Source: Pseudomonadota bacterium
GTDB lineage: Bacteria > Desulfobacterota > JADFVX01
Direction of reading: 5' to 3'
DNA: 22,329 bases
Assembly (NCBI GenBank): GCA_015222555.1
Contig: JADFVM010000017.1
Span: 1 to 22,329, forward strand
Part shown: piece by piece, positions 9,364 to 17,419 of the stretch
Layout of the letters: each line of letters begins with the position of its first letter
How positions within the stretch are numbered: the stretch's first letter is position 1
Program-made: the position numbers and the translations under genes
The notes under the pieces: model-generated
What the model saw: the letters and a program-made list of their open reading frames with translations, nothing else
Told to the model about the DNA's origin: nothing
Database searches by the model: none

Positions 9364-9915
9364 ATGAAAACCATGACACGAATAATGCTTATTTTTACTC
9401 TTTTCCTGTCGGCTGACTTGATATCTGTAAATTATCAGTCACAAGTTAATGCCGGACAAAGTGTTGAGAAAAAAAGCACCTTAAGTATGTTTGACAGGAT
9501 ATGGATGAAAATACGATCTCTTTCTCCCAAGAAAAAAAGGAGGACAACAGAATCAGCGGTTGCCGGCGTGAAGGGTAGGGAAAAGGGGTCAGAAGAATTG
9601 GCCCCCTACTGGAAGGGAGAGAAAGAATCAACTCTTGACAAGGAAGTAGATAAATATGCCATTGCAGATGATCTCATGGAGCAAGGCAAGTTCTCTGAGG
9701 CGCTGATTGCCTTTGATAGTTTTCGAGAAGAATTTCCGCTTAGTCGATTTATAGCGAATGCCAGGTTTTCAAGAGAGCTATGCCTTCTAAAGATGGATCA
9801 AAAAGATGCTGCCATTAAAGGGCTTAAAGAATTTATTGACGATTACCCCGAACATGAGCTAATTCCAGACGCCAAAGATATGATTGCAGCATTAAACAAT
9901 GATAAAGACAATTAA
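9364..9915 (+). CDS. Secreted protein with C-terminal tandem TPRs (YbgF/BamD-like)
   Basis: Predicted exported protein of 183 residues, unknown function. The start at ATG 9364 is chosen because GGGGAGG (9351-9357) lies 6 nt upstream; an ATG at 9349 overlaps that site. Residues 1-30 form a signal peptide (basic MKTMTR, hydrophobic core, VNA-GQ as a possible cleavage site); there is no lipobox cysteine. A basic low-complexity stretch (about 45-65) follows, then two TPR-like repeats from about 98 to 180 with the outer-membrane-lipoprotein pattern: GKFSEALIAFDSFREEFPLS, then a second copy ending IDDYPEHEL. It sits where pilA would be expected after pilR, so a pilus- or envelope-related role is possible but not shown. 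Confidence 0.8.
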   Translation: MKTMTRIMLIFTLFLSADLISVNYQSQVNAGQSVEKKSTLSMFDRIWMKIRSLSPKKKRRTTESAVAGVKGREKGSEELAPYWKGEKESTLDKEVDKYAIADDLMEQGKFSEALIAFDSFREEFPLSRFIANARFSRELCLLKMDQKDAAIKGLKEFIDDYPEHELIPDAKDMIAALNNDKDN

Positions 9916-10021
9916 AGATGCAAACTGAATAAAAAATCGATTCATGGCTGGAACCGTCATAGAATAGTTGTTCAGACTTAATGAGGACAATGAGGCTGGA
10001 TTTAAAGGGGGGTCTACAGGA

Positions 10022-12355
10022 TCATTCTGAAAGGAAAGATCTTCTCTTTTTTTCCAGATCTTCAGCCGCTTTTTTAATAATTTCATTAATATCAGTCTCT
10101 CCTCCGGTGTATTCAGTAAAGCCATAAATGACCTTCACTTTCTGGGGAGCAAAAAGGCCTTCCGGATCCAGATTTATTTCCTCTATCTCTTCCATTAATC
10201 TTTTAATGACATCTACTCCCTTCTCTTCAGATTCCGGTAAAATAATGCCGAAACGGCTACCCCAGAACCTGCCCACAACATCAAAGGCTCGTATGCTTTC
10301 CCGGAGATGATGTGAGATATCTCTGACCAGTGTCTCTCCACCATCATGGCCATAAACTTTGACATAACTTGTGAAATTTGGCACATCTAAAAAGGCAAAA
10401 CTAAAAATCTTATTATGCCTTTTTGACCTTTCTAATTCATCTTTTAACCTATTTTCCATAGATTCAGCATGGGGCAATGTTGTTAATTCATCAAAACTTA
10501 TCAGCTTCATAGACTCTTCAACGATAAGACTGTTATCGATGGCTCTCTCTGCATAAGACGTAAACCGCGCAAGGATATCCTTATCCTCTTCATTAAAAGG
10601 AAGGGGAGTAAAAAAGCCTTTCACAATTTTATTATAGAGCGATATAGTCCCGACAATCTTGCCCCCCCTTTTAATTGGCTGGCACAAGCCAGATTTTGCG
10701 ATACTCTCCTTACTGCTGTATGAACTGTCCTTTAAATGAGGGACAAGAATCGGCACGCCTTTCTCGATCACATCATGGGACAGTTCTTTATCCATCTTAA
10801 AAAGAGAAATTCTTGATTCTTTATCTGTCATTCCGTAGGTCGACATAATGGTAAAATGACCGCTAAGTGGATCACGGAAACGTACAATGCTCTCCTCAGA
10901 GTCCAGAATCATTGCAGCCGATGAAGCGATTAATCTCGTCACTTCTTTTAAATCTTTTGTTGAAATTAAATTTATTCCCGCTTCATTAATGGCCGAGATC
11001 TTCGTTGTCTTTAAAGTTATCCTTTCCTCCTTGAAAGAGTCTTTTATTTCCTCGGCTATTATTTTAATCAAATCACGCAACAGTGAATCATCTTCCGGAT
11101 CTTCTTCATTTGGAGAATGGGAGAGGATTCTCATTACGCCCTGCAACTCCTCTCCGGAGGACAGAAGGGGATAAGCCTTGAACAAAACCCTGTCACCCTC
11201 CGACACCTCTCCCTTCAGAGTCACTTCTCTCCTGGTTTTCGCGGCAATCCCTTCAATGCCCTCACCGACCATCAAGGTATAATAGGTAGAATTTGAAAAA
11301 CCCGCATTAGAAGATGCTTTCAGATAAAGCTGACTGGAGTCAACTTCCAGCGTATAAATGCTACATTCCAAATTCATGTATGAAGATATGACATTTGAAA
11401 CTTCAAACAGTTTTTTTTCCAGTGACATTACTGCATTCAATATGTTAGATACCCGCTTCCAGATGGAAAAGCTGTCCGAATCATGTCTCATTTCTTCAAT
11501 TTCCTGAGAGCGAAGAATTATTCTGGCACCCATTGAAGCTAAGGTAGTTAAAAAAGTTAACTCATTCTCATTAAATGCATCTTTACTTCTGTTGGTACTC
11601 ACATTTAGCACACCTATCGTTTTTTTGTCAGCCAGCAAGGGAACCGAGAGGGCAGCTTGTACCGCTTCACGACTTCTAAGCTCATCAAGTACTGAATTAT
11701 TGACTCTGCCTGAAAGAAGAATGGGCTTCCCGGTCTCAGCAACCTGTCCGGCAATGCCTTCTCCGTAACGACCTTTGAAATTTTTTATTATATTCTCTGC
11801 AATGCCTTGAGAAACGACGATACTAAGCCTATTGTCCTCTTTGTCGAGGAGCATGATAGAACCTCTTTCAGATCCCGTAGAAGAAAGTGCCACTCTGAGG
11901 ACCATGGAGAGCAACTCTTTTTTATCTTTCGTCAGATTGACGGCATCGACAATCTCTTTGAGACTGGCTAGAAGACCTGCCTTTTCACTTCTCACCAGCG
12001 ACATCTGAGACGCTCCGCTTTCACCCATGTGTCCCCAAATAAGCCTTGCACTTAATGGGCTGATTATTTCAACATTATCCAGGTTAAAAGAACGAAGAAT
12101 CAAATGGATCTCTTCATCTTCAGAAGCATCGATAATTAACGTTAAATCTTTACAGTGTGTGATGGCATTAAGGTTTGAAGTCACCTCTATATTTAGATCT
12201 GCTGATATTTTGTATCCAAGTTCATTCAGCTTAAAGATAAGGGCATTAGGATTTCTGTCAACGATCATAACAACGGTGGCATCTTTCGATTTACGGAGCA
12301 TTGGAAGGAGCGACAACCCTTCTTTGCCGCCTCCTATAATGGCGACCTTTTTCAC
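10022..12355 (-). CDS. Rossmann-GAF-GAF-GAF-degenerate GGDEF signalling protein
   Basis: Cytosolic multi-domain signalling protein of 777 residues, with no clear membrane segments. It starts at GTG 12355 behind a very strong GGGGGGAGGG site. Order: a Rossmann-like domain (1-110) with GxGxxG at G8-G13 and D33 after beta-2, as in NAD-binding folds; three GAF-like domains (about 135-285, 300-440 and 455-610); and a GGDEF-family domain (about 615-775). The GGDEF motif itself reads WGSRF (698-702), lacking the catalytic acids, so cyclase activity is unlikely. The inhibitory-site motif RxxD (R689, D692) is kept at the normal five-residue spacing. The gene overlaps the upstream receiver-PATAN gene by 4 nt (GTGA). 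A cyclic di-GMP or redox-linked sensor is an inference. Confidence 0.85.
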   Translation of the reverse strand: MKKVAIIGGGKEGLSLLPMLRKSKDATVVMIVDRNPNALIFKLNELGYKISADLNIEVTSNLNAITHCKDLTLIIDASEDEEIHLILRSFNLDNVEIISPLSARLIWGHMGESGASQMSLVRSEKAGLLASLKEIVDAVNLTKDKKELLSMVLRVALSSTGSERGSIMLLDKEDNRLSIVVSQGIAENIIKNFKGRYGEGIAGQVAETGKPILLSGRVNNSVLDELRSREAVQAALSVPLLADKKTIGVLNVSTNRSKDAFNENELTFLTTLASMGARIILRSQEIEEMRHDSDSFSIWKRVSNILNAVMSLEKKLFEVSNVISSYMNLECSIYTLEVDSSQLYLKASSNAGFSNSTYYTLMVGEGIEGIAAKTRREVTLKGEVSEGDRVLFKAYPLLSSGEELQGVMRILSHSPNEEDPEDDSLLRDLIKIIAEEIKDSFKEERITLKTTKISAINEAGINLISTKDLKEVTRLIASSAAMILDSEESIVRFRDPLSGHFTIMSTYGMTDKESRISLFKMDKELSHDVIEKGVPILVPHLKDSSYSSKESIAKSGLCQPIKRGGKIVGTISLYNKIVKGFFTPLPFNEEDKDILARFTSYAERAIDNSLIVEESMKLISFDELTTLPHAESMENRLKDELERSKRHNKIFSFAFLDVPNFTSYVKVYGHDGGETLVRDISHHLRESIRAFDVVGRFWGSRFGIILPESEEKGVDVIKRLMEEIEEINLDPEGLFAPQKVKVIYGFTEYTGGETDINEIIKKAAEDLEKKRRSFLSE

Positions 12356-13179
12356 TTCCCTCCCCCCCTGTCATCCTCTATTATCCCCAGGTCAAAAAGT
12401 GCCTTAAGTGTTAAAACCTCACCCTCTTCCATTGACTCCGACCTTGGAGGTGTTCCTCTTTTTTTACTCTCATCCATCCTCTTGAATCCCTCAAGGAGGA
12501 CCATTTCTGTAGATAAATTTACGCTTTTGATATTCGTCGAAGCCCCCATTTCGACGGAAAATGTACCACTCTCCCATGACAAAAGATAAAACAAAGCCTC
12601 TTCACCTTTAATATCTCCATAACGGGCATGAACAATCTTTCCACTAAAAACAAAGATGCTCCCCCTTCCATCTCCTTTTGATAGATGTACTGCAGCCGTC
12701 CGCTTTCCCAGATTCAGGACCTGAAGGAGATCAGCAAGACTCATATCTTTTAATGCACCTTTCACCCCGCCAAAATCGGGAATCGATTTCTGCTTCCCTC
12801 TGTCAATACGGGCAAGCAGGGCCTTGACTCTTGCCTGCAATTCATTTTTTATAAAAGGTTTTTTTATAAAGTCGTCCGCACCGAGTTCAAATGAGAAAAC
12901 CTCATCTGACACCCCGGTTCTTGATGTGAGGAATATAAAGGGTATACTTGATAAATCGGGTCTCTCCCTTATTAACCAGCAGAGTTCCCAGCCATCAAGC
13001 TTAGGAAGATTTATTTCAGAGATAATAAGATCGGGTTTATTGTGCTCAATGATGTCAATCGCCTCATCTCCATCAGTTGCAAGGAGAATTTTGGGATTTA
13101 AAGTGGAAAGGGCGGCTTTTAACCCTTCGAGAACTTTTTCGTCTTTATCAACTAATAATATATTAAATTTATTTTCCAT
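12352..13179 (-). CDS. Degenerate receiver - PATAN (DUF4388) protein
   Basis: Signalling protein of 275 residues. Residues 5-122 have a CheY-like receiver fold, but the phospho-acceptor position reads IISEINLPKLDG, giving E55 instead of Asp, and the acidic pair at the start is DK (D11, K12). T85 and K107 are kept. Phosphotransfer of the usual kind is therefore unlikely, and Glu may mimic a constitutively active state. Residues about 136-235 match a PATAN/DUF4388 domain (MSLADLLQVLNLGKRTA ... GKIVHARYGD ... LSWESGTFSVE), found in many Deltaproteobacteria, Deinococcus-Thermus and Cyanobacteria signalling proteins. There is no DNA-binding or output enzyme domain. It lies 41 nt after dnaB and overlaps the GAF-GGDEF gene by 4 nt, which suggests those two proteins work together. 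Confidence 0.87.
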   Translation of the reverse strand: MENKFNILLVDKDEKVLEGLKAALSTLNPKILLATDGDEAIDIIEHNKPDLIISEINLPKLDGWELCWLIRERPDLSSIPFIFLTSRTGVSDEVFSFELGADDFIKKPFIKNELQARVKALLARIDRGKQKSIPDFGGVKGALKDMSLADLLQVLNLGKRTAAVHLSKGDGRGSIFVFSGKIVHARYGDIKGEEALFYLLSWESGTFSVEMGASTNIKSVNLSTEMVLLEGFKRMDESKKRGTPPRSESMEEGEVLTLKALFDLGIIEDDRGGGK

Positions 13180-13220
13180 TTTTGTATCCAGACGGGCTCA
13201 AGCCTACAAGGCTATCACGG

Positions 13221-14570
13221 TCATAGGTCAATGTCCGCTCTGTTTTCAAAGCGGGTATACTCACCAATCCAGGTTAGCGATGCCACACCTGTGGGACCAT
13301 TTCTATGTTTTCCTATAATGATCTCTGCAAGCCCCTTGAGGCTCTCATCGTCACGGTTATAAAATTCTTCTCTGAAGACAAATAGCACGGCATCCGCATC
13401 CTGCTCGATACTACCGCTTTCTCTTAAGTCCGATAGGATGGGCCTTTTATCACCGCCCCGCTGTTCAACGGCACGGCTCAACTGAGAAAGCGCAATGACC
13501 GGGACATGAAGTTCTTTAGCAAGGGCCTTTAGTGACCGGGAAATCTCCGAAATTTCCTGTTCTCTTCTTTCGGATCCATCGCGTCCCCGCATAAGCTGCA
13601 TATAGTCAACAATGATCAAGCCCAGCCCCTTTTCAGCCTTCAACCTTCGGGATTTAGCTCTCATTTCCAGGACAGAAATGGCCGGGGTATCATCTATATA
13701 CATGCTAATTTCAGACAAAAAGCCGGCGGCGCGAGTCAGTTTTGGCCAGTCGGATTCGGCAAGAAATCCACTTCTTAATTTACTTGCATCCACTCTTGCC
13801 TCAGAGCAGAGCATTCGCGTTACAAGCTGCTCCTTCGACATTTCAAGGGAAAAAAATGCCACCGTACTTTTACGATCTTTCTCTTCTCTTAGAGCATTGA
13901 GTGCAAGGTTTAGACAAAAAGCGGTCTTTCCCATGGAAGGTCTTCCGGCAACAATAATAAGGTCAGAAGGCTGAAAACCGGATGTTAAGATGTCAAGAGC
14001 CTTAAATCCTGAAGGGATACCCGTTACCATGGCCTTTTTGTCATACAGTTCTTCAATAATCTTGAAGCTGTCTTTTACGATATCTTTAATCTTATAGAAT
14101 GAGGGTTTGACCTTATTTTCCGATATTTCAAATATCTTACCCTCAGCATAATCGAGAAACTTATCTACTTCTGTGCTTTCATCATATCCCTTTGTTACTA
14201 TCTCCGTCGCAACATTGATTAATCCTCTAAGAACAGCCTTTTCCTTCACAATCTTTGCATAGTAAGCAATATTGGCCGCAGTGGCCACGCCATCTGCCAG
14301 GGAAGCGATGAAGAACGATCCGCCCACATCCTCCAGCAGCCCGGCAGTTTTAAGGGCATCATTGAGAGTTATCAGGTCTACAGGTTCCCCTTTGCTATTA
14401 ATATCTATCATTACATCAAAGATTTTCCTGTGGGCCTCCCTGTAGAAATCTGCAGATTTCAGAATTTCATGTACCTTATTGATTGCGTCATTATCGAGAA
14501 GAATGCCGCCAAGAATGGATAGTTCAGCTTCAAGATTTTGTGGAGGTAATTTACCTATGGGTTGTGTCAT
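13221..14570 (-). CDS. dnaB: Replicative DNA helicase DnaB
   Basis: Hexameric 5'-3' helicase of the replication fork; 449 residues. The start at ATG 14570 has AAGG 6 nt upstream; a TTG codon just before it could be read but is less likely. The N-terminal DnaB domain (PPQNLEAELSILGGIL) spans about 9-110. The RecA-like domain has Walker A GRPSMGKTA (209-217), FFSLEMS (239-245) and Walker B LIIVDYMQL (318-326), followed by LSQLSRAVEQR and DLRESGSIEQDAD (381-393) with the arginine-finger region near KHRNGPTG. No intein. First gene of a minus-strand unit, with the two signalling genes downstream. Confidence 0.97.
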   Translation of the reverse strand: MTQPIGKLPPQNLEAELSILGGILLDNDAINKVHEILKSADFYREAHRKIFDVMIDINSKGEPVDLITLNDALKTAGLLEDVGGSFFIASLADGVATAANIAYYAKIVKEKAVLRGLINVATEIVTKGYDESTEVDKFLDYAEGKIFEISENKVKPSFYKIKDIVKDSFKIIEELYDKKAMVTGIPSGFKALDILTSGFQPSDLIIVAGRPSMGKTAFCLNLALNALREEKDRKSTVAFFSLEMSKEQLVTRMLCSEARVDASKLRSGFLAESDWPKLTRAAGFLSEISMYIDDTPAISVLEMRAKSRRLKAEKGLGLIIVDYMQLMRGRDGSERREQEISEISRSLKALAKELHVPVIALSQLSRAVEQRGGDKRPILSDLRESGSIEQDADAVLFVFREEFYNRDDESLKGLAEIIIGKHRNGPTGVASLTWIGEYTRFENRADIDL

Positions 14571-14604
14571 CAAATACCTTGTTTAATTGAGGGCAAAATT
14601 AAAA

Positions 14605-14634
14605 ATTATATACTCTAAGGTAAGCGCTTGTAAA
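14605..14634 (-). promoter_or_regulatory. Sigma70-type promoter for dnaB
   Basis: On the minus strand, -35 TTTACA (14634-14629), an 18-nt spacer and a perfect -10 TATAAT (14610-14605) precede dnaB, giving a leader of about 30 nt. It would drive dnaB and the two signalling genes behind it. Confidence 0.65.
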
Positions 14635-14659
14635 GCAGACATTTTTCACAAGATTTCTG

Positions 14660-14688
14660 TTGTGATAAACTTGCGTTGAAGATAATAT
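14660..14688 (+). promoter_or_regulatory. Possible sigma70-type promoter for galE
   Basis: TTGTGA (14660-14665), a 17-nt spacer and TAATAT (14683-14688) lie about 37 nt upstream of the galE start. The match is moderate; overlapping GATAAT and TATAAA hexamers could serve instead. It is arranged back to back with the dnaB promoter in a 155-bp divergent region. Confidence 0.35.
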
Positions 14689-14725
14689 AAATGTCACCAG
14701 TTACTATAAAGCGGAGGTTAGTTCA

Positions 14726-15700
14726 ATGAAAGTACTCGTCGTAGGCGGAGCAGGATATATCGGTTCTCTCATGTGTCGTCGTTTATCAGATGCCGGCCAT
14801 CAACCTGTCGTTCTTGATGATCTGTCTACTGGGAACAAAAAGGCGCTCCATTGCGACATTCCTTTCTATGAGGGAGACCTGGGTGATCAACTTTTATTGA
14901 AGTCCATCTTCAATAAAGAGACAATAGAACTCGTTATGCACTTTGCGGCGAAGATACAGGTTGGAGAGTCTGTTGAGAAACCCGACCTGTATTATGAGAA
15001 CAATGTGGCGAAAGTGTTGAGGCTTTTAAATTCCATGCTGGAAAATAATGTCAAAAGATTTATCTTTTCTTCCACAGCTGCCGTATACGGTCAGCCCCAG
15101 TATTTGCCCGTTGATGAAAATCATCCGACCAAGCCCATCAATCCCTATGGTGCGTCCAAACGGATGGTGGAAATTATTTTACAGGATTATGAACACGCAT
15201 TTGGTTTAAACAGCATCGTGCTTCGATATTTCAATGCTGCAGGCGCTTCATTGGACGGGACAACGGGGGAAGCGCAGAGAGTAAAGCAGAACCTCATTCC
15301 AATCGTACTTGAGAATGTTGAGAAGGAAAGAACATCGCAGATATTTGGGACAGACTGGGATACGGATGACGGGACCTGTATTCGGGATTACATCCACATA
15401 GAGGACATTGTCGCGGCGCATTTGAAGGCATTAGAACACTTATCTAAGAATGAAGGTTTTGACATTTTTAATCTCGGCACCAGTGAAGGGCTCAGTGTGA
15501 AGCAGATTGTAGACCTTGTTTCTCAAATAAGCGGTAAGGAGGTAAAATCTGTGGCAGCTCCCCGCCGGCCGGGCGATCCAGGCAAACTTGTAGCCTCCAG
15601 TCAAAAAGCGTATGACATCCTTGGATGGCAACCTTGTCACTCAGACCACGAAACGATCATTCGCTCTGCCTATAACTGGCACTTTAACAGACGATACTGA
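14726..15700 (+). CDS. galE: UDP-glucose 4-epimerase
   Basis: Cytosolic NAD-dependent epimerase that interconverts UDP-glucose and UDP-galactose for polysaccharide or LPS synthesis; 324 residues, the usual length. An extended SDR fold is shown by GGAGYIG (7-13) at the N-terminus, D31 after beta-2 in VLDDLSTGN, HFAAKIQVGESVEKP typical of GalE, the catalytic SSTAAVYG segment (115-122) and Y141-x-x-x-K145 in NPYGASK. LRYFNAAGA and GTCIRDYIH are also GalE signatures. Start ATG has a GGAGG site about 8 nt upstream. No sugar genes are adjacent, so it appears to be a single-gene unit. Some family members prefer UDP-N-acetyl or other sugars. Confidence 0.92.
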   Translation: MKVLVVGGAGYIGSLMCRRLSDAGHQPVVLDDLSTGNKKALHCDIPFYEGDLGDQLLLKSIFNKETIELVMHFAAKIQVGESVEKPDLYYENNVAKVLRLLNSMLENNVKRFIFSSTAAVYGQPQYLPVDENHPTKPINPYGASKRMVEIILQDYEHAFGLNSIVLRYFNAAGASLDGTTGEAQRVKQNLIPIVLENVEKERTSQIFGTDWDTDDGTCIRDYIHIEDIVAAHLKALEHLSKNEGFDIFNLGTSEGLSVKQIVDLVSQISGKEVKSVAAPRRPGDPGKLVASSQKAYDILGWQPCHSDHETIIRSAYNWHFNRRY

Positions 15701-15901
15701 TATTCCTCGCAAATACCTGCCAGGGCATCTACATTTCTACTGAGCTGTTGTTTTGATATTTCAGGGGACTGCTCTCTACAAAGATATGAATTCCAACACC
15801 TTTCATTCCTGCAATTTTCACGTAAAAAAGCACGCCCCTTCACACACCAAGCCGGCTGTAACTAGCTGGAATACAGACATAATTTTCCCTATTTATTTTT
15901 G

Positions 15902-15930
15902 TTGTTTTTTTAATAAAAATAACTTATATT
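15902..15930 (+). promoter_or_regulatory. Sigma70-type promoter for the polyamine operon
   Basis: TTGTTT (15902-15907), a 17-nt spacer and TATATT (15925-15930) sit in a very AT-rich stretch just before the decarboxylase gene. Initiation near 15937 gives a short leader of about 24 nt that includes the GGAGGG site at 15948-15953. The rest of the 15701-15960 gap shows no gene; a weak hairpin (GCCGGCT/AGCTGG, about 15852-15871) has no T-run. Confidence 0.5.
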
Positions 15931-15960
15931 TTGCTATTCTTTTTAATGGAGGGACTAGTT

Positions 15961-16524
15961 ATGTTAATACCAAAAATGGCCTATTTGACAAAGGGTGTAG
16001 GCCGAAACAAGGAAAAGCTGACAAGCTTTGAAATGGCTTTAAGAGATGCGGGCATTGCTGCGCAAAACCTTGTAAAAGTATCCAGTATTTTTCCACCGGC
16101 ATGTAAGCTCATCTCAAGGCCAAAGGGTGAGGGCATGTTAAAAGCCGGGCAGATACTCTTTGTGGTATTGTCCGAGCAGGCCACCAATGAACCGAACAGG
16201 CTTATTGCCGCCTCCGTTGGTCTCGCCCTGCCAAAAGACAGATCCACTCACGGTTATCTTTCTGAACATCACTCCTATGGTGAGAATGAAAAGAAAGCGG
16301 GCGATTATGCAGAGGATCTTGCCGCATCTATGCTTGCAACAACACTGGGTATTGAATTTGATCCAAGCAAGGCATGGGATGAAAAGGAAGAGTTCTTCAA
16401 AATGTCCGGAAAAATAGTGAATACGAGAAACCTTACACAAACAGCAACAGGTCACAAAAGTGGCGAATGGACCACCGTTGTGTCTGCCGCTGTGCTTATC
16501 ATGGAGTGGATGGAATCAAAATAA
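15961..16524 (+). CDS. pdaD: Pyruvoyl-dependent arginine decarboxylase
   Basis: Decarboxylates arginine to agmatine, the first step of this polyamine operon. The enzyme is made as a proenzyme that cleaves itself between two serines to create a pyruvoyl cofactor. The hallmark SSIFPP is present, placing cleavage between S41 and S42. The 187-residue length fits the archaeal-type PdaD family, as do KPKGEGML-like (RPKGEGML) and GLALPKD segments. I chose ATG 15961 because GGAGGG (15948-15953) lies 7 nt upstream; the longer frame from 15931 starts inside the promoter. Stop and the next ATG share a base (TAATG), so speB is translationally coupled. This family is common in archaea and sporadic in bacteria. 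Confidence 0.93.
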   Translation: MLIPKMAYLTKGVGRNKEKLTSFEMALRDAGIAAQNLVKVSSIFPPACKLISRPKGEGMLKAGQILFVVLSEQATNEPNRLIAASVGLALPKDRSTHGYLSEHHSYGENEKKAGDYAEDLAASMLATTLGIEFDPSKAWDEKEEFFKMSGKIVNTRNLTQTATGHKSGEWTTVVSAAVLIMEWMESK

Positions 16525-17393
16525 TGTCTTCTAGTTCCTGCAACTTCGGCGGACTTCCCGAAGAGTATACTTCTTACAAGGCAGCAAAGGCCGCTATTCT
16601 TCCCATTCCCTATGAGGGGACGGTCAGTTATGGTGGGGGCACGGCACTTGGACCGGATGCCATTATAAAGGCCTCCATGAATATGGAGCTTTATGATGAA
16701 GAGCTCCATCGTGATACCTATGAAATAGGAATTCATACTCTAGCAGCAGTTAAAGGTGCTTCCTCACCCTCGTCAATGATAAAAAGCATCAGGGATAGTG
16801 CAATTAAAGTCCTGCGGGATGGCAAGTTCCTCGTCTCTTTGGGAGGCGAACACTCGATAACAAAGGGTGTACTTGATGCTTTTATAGAGGTGAGAGGCAA
16901 TGACTTTGGTGTACTCCAACTGGACGCCCATGCCGATTTAAGGGACAGCTATGACGATACACCCCACAGTCATGCCTGTATAATGAAAAGGGTCCATGAA
17001 TTGGGCCTGACCTATTCCCAGGTTGGGATCAGATCTCTCTCACGGGAGGAGGCTGACTTTATTTCCGAGGGTGGACAAAAAATCTACTTTGCCCATAAAA
17101 TCACCGGCAAAACGGACTGGATGGAGCAGGTTATGAGCGACTTGCCGGACAAGGTTTATGTTACAATAGATATCGATGTCCTCGATCCCTCTATTATGCC
17201 CTCAACAGGCACACCAGAACCGGGGGGGCTAGACTGGTACACAACGACACATTTTTTGCGAAAAGTCTCCGAAACAAAGGAAATCATCGGCTTCGATGTG
17301 GTTGAGCTGGCGCCCATTAAAGATCTTCCCGCACCCGATTTTTTGACAGCCAAACTTGTTTACAAATTATTGGGTTATGCAATAGAAGCATAA
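16524..17393 (+). CDS. speB: Agmatinase (agmatine ureohydrolase)
   Basis: Hydrolyses agmatine to putrescine and urea. The 289 residues belong to the ureohydrolase (arginase/agmatinase) family with all binuclear manganese ligands: H110 in GGEHS, D134, H136 and D138 in DAHADLRD, and D216/D218 in DIDVLDPS. The agmatinase-like GTPEPGGL follows. The start at ATG 16524 overlaps the pdaD stop by one base, and an upstream in-frame start at 16467 lies inside pdaD and is not needed. Because the operon begins with an arginine decarboxylase, agmatine is a better substrate assignment than arginine or guanidinobutyrate. Confidence 0.92.
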   Translation: MSSSSCNFGGLPEEYTSYKAAKAAILPIPYEGTVSYGGGTALGPDAIIKASMNMELYDEELHRDTYEIGIHTLAAVKGASSPSSMIKSIRDSAIKVLRDGKFLVSLGGEHSITKGVLDAFIEVRGNDFGVLQLDAHADLRDSYDDTPHSHACIMKRVHELGLTYSQVGIRSLSREEADFISEGGQKIYFAHKITGKTDWMEQVMSDLPDKVYVTIDIDVLDPSIMPSTGTPEPGGLDWYTTTHFLRKVSETKEIIGFDVVELAPIKDLPAPDFLTAKLVYKLLGYAIEA

Positions 17394-17419
17394 CATAAAC
17401 ATTCTTAAGAGAAACCTTT

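Noticed and set aside
9916..10021. Terminator between the convergent TPR and GAF-GGDEF genes
   Set aside because: I found no stable hairpin with a T-run on either strand in this 106-bp gap.
15679..15694. TGGCAC near the end of galE as a sigma54 -24 element
   Set aside because: No GC at the required 10-nt distance and no TTGC -12 element.
15753..16031. Open frame overlapping the start of pdaD
   Set aside because: Covers the promoter and ribosome binding site of pdaD, has no binding site of its own and ends in another frame inside pdaD.
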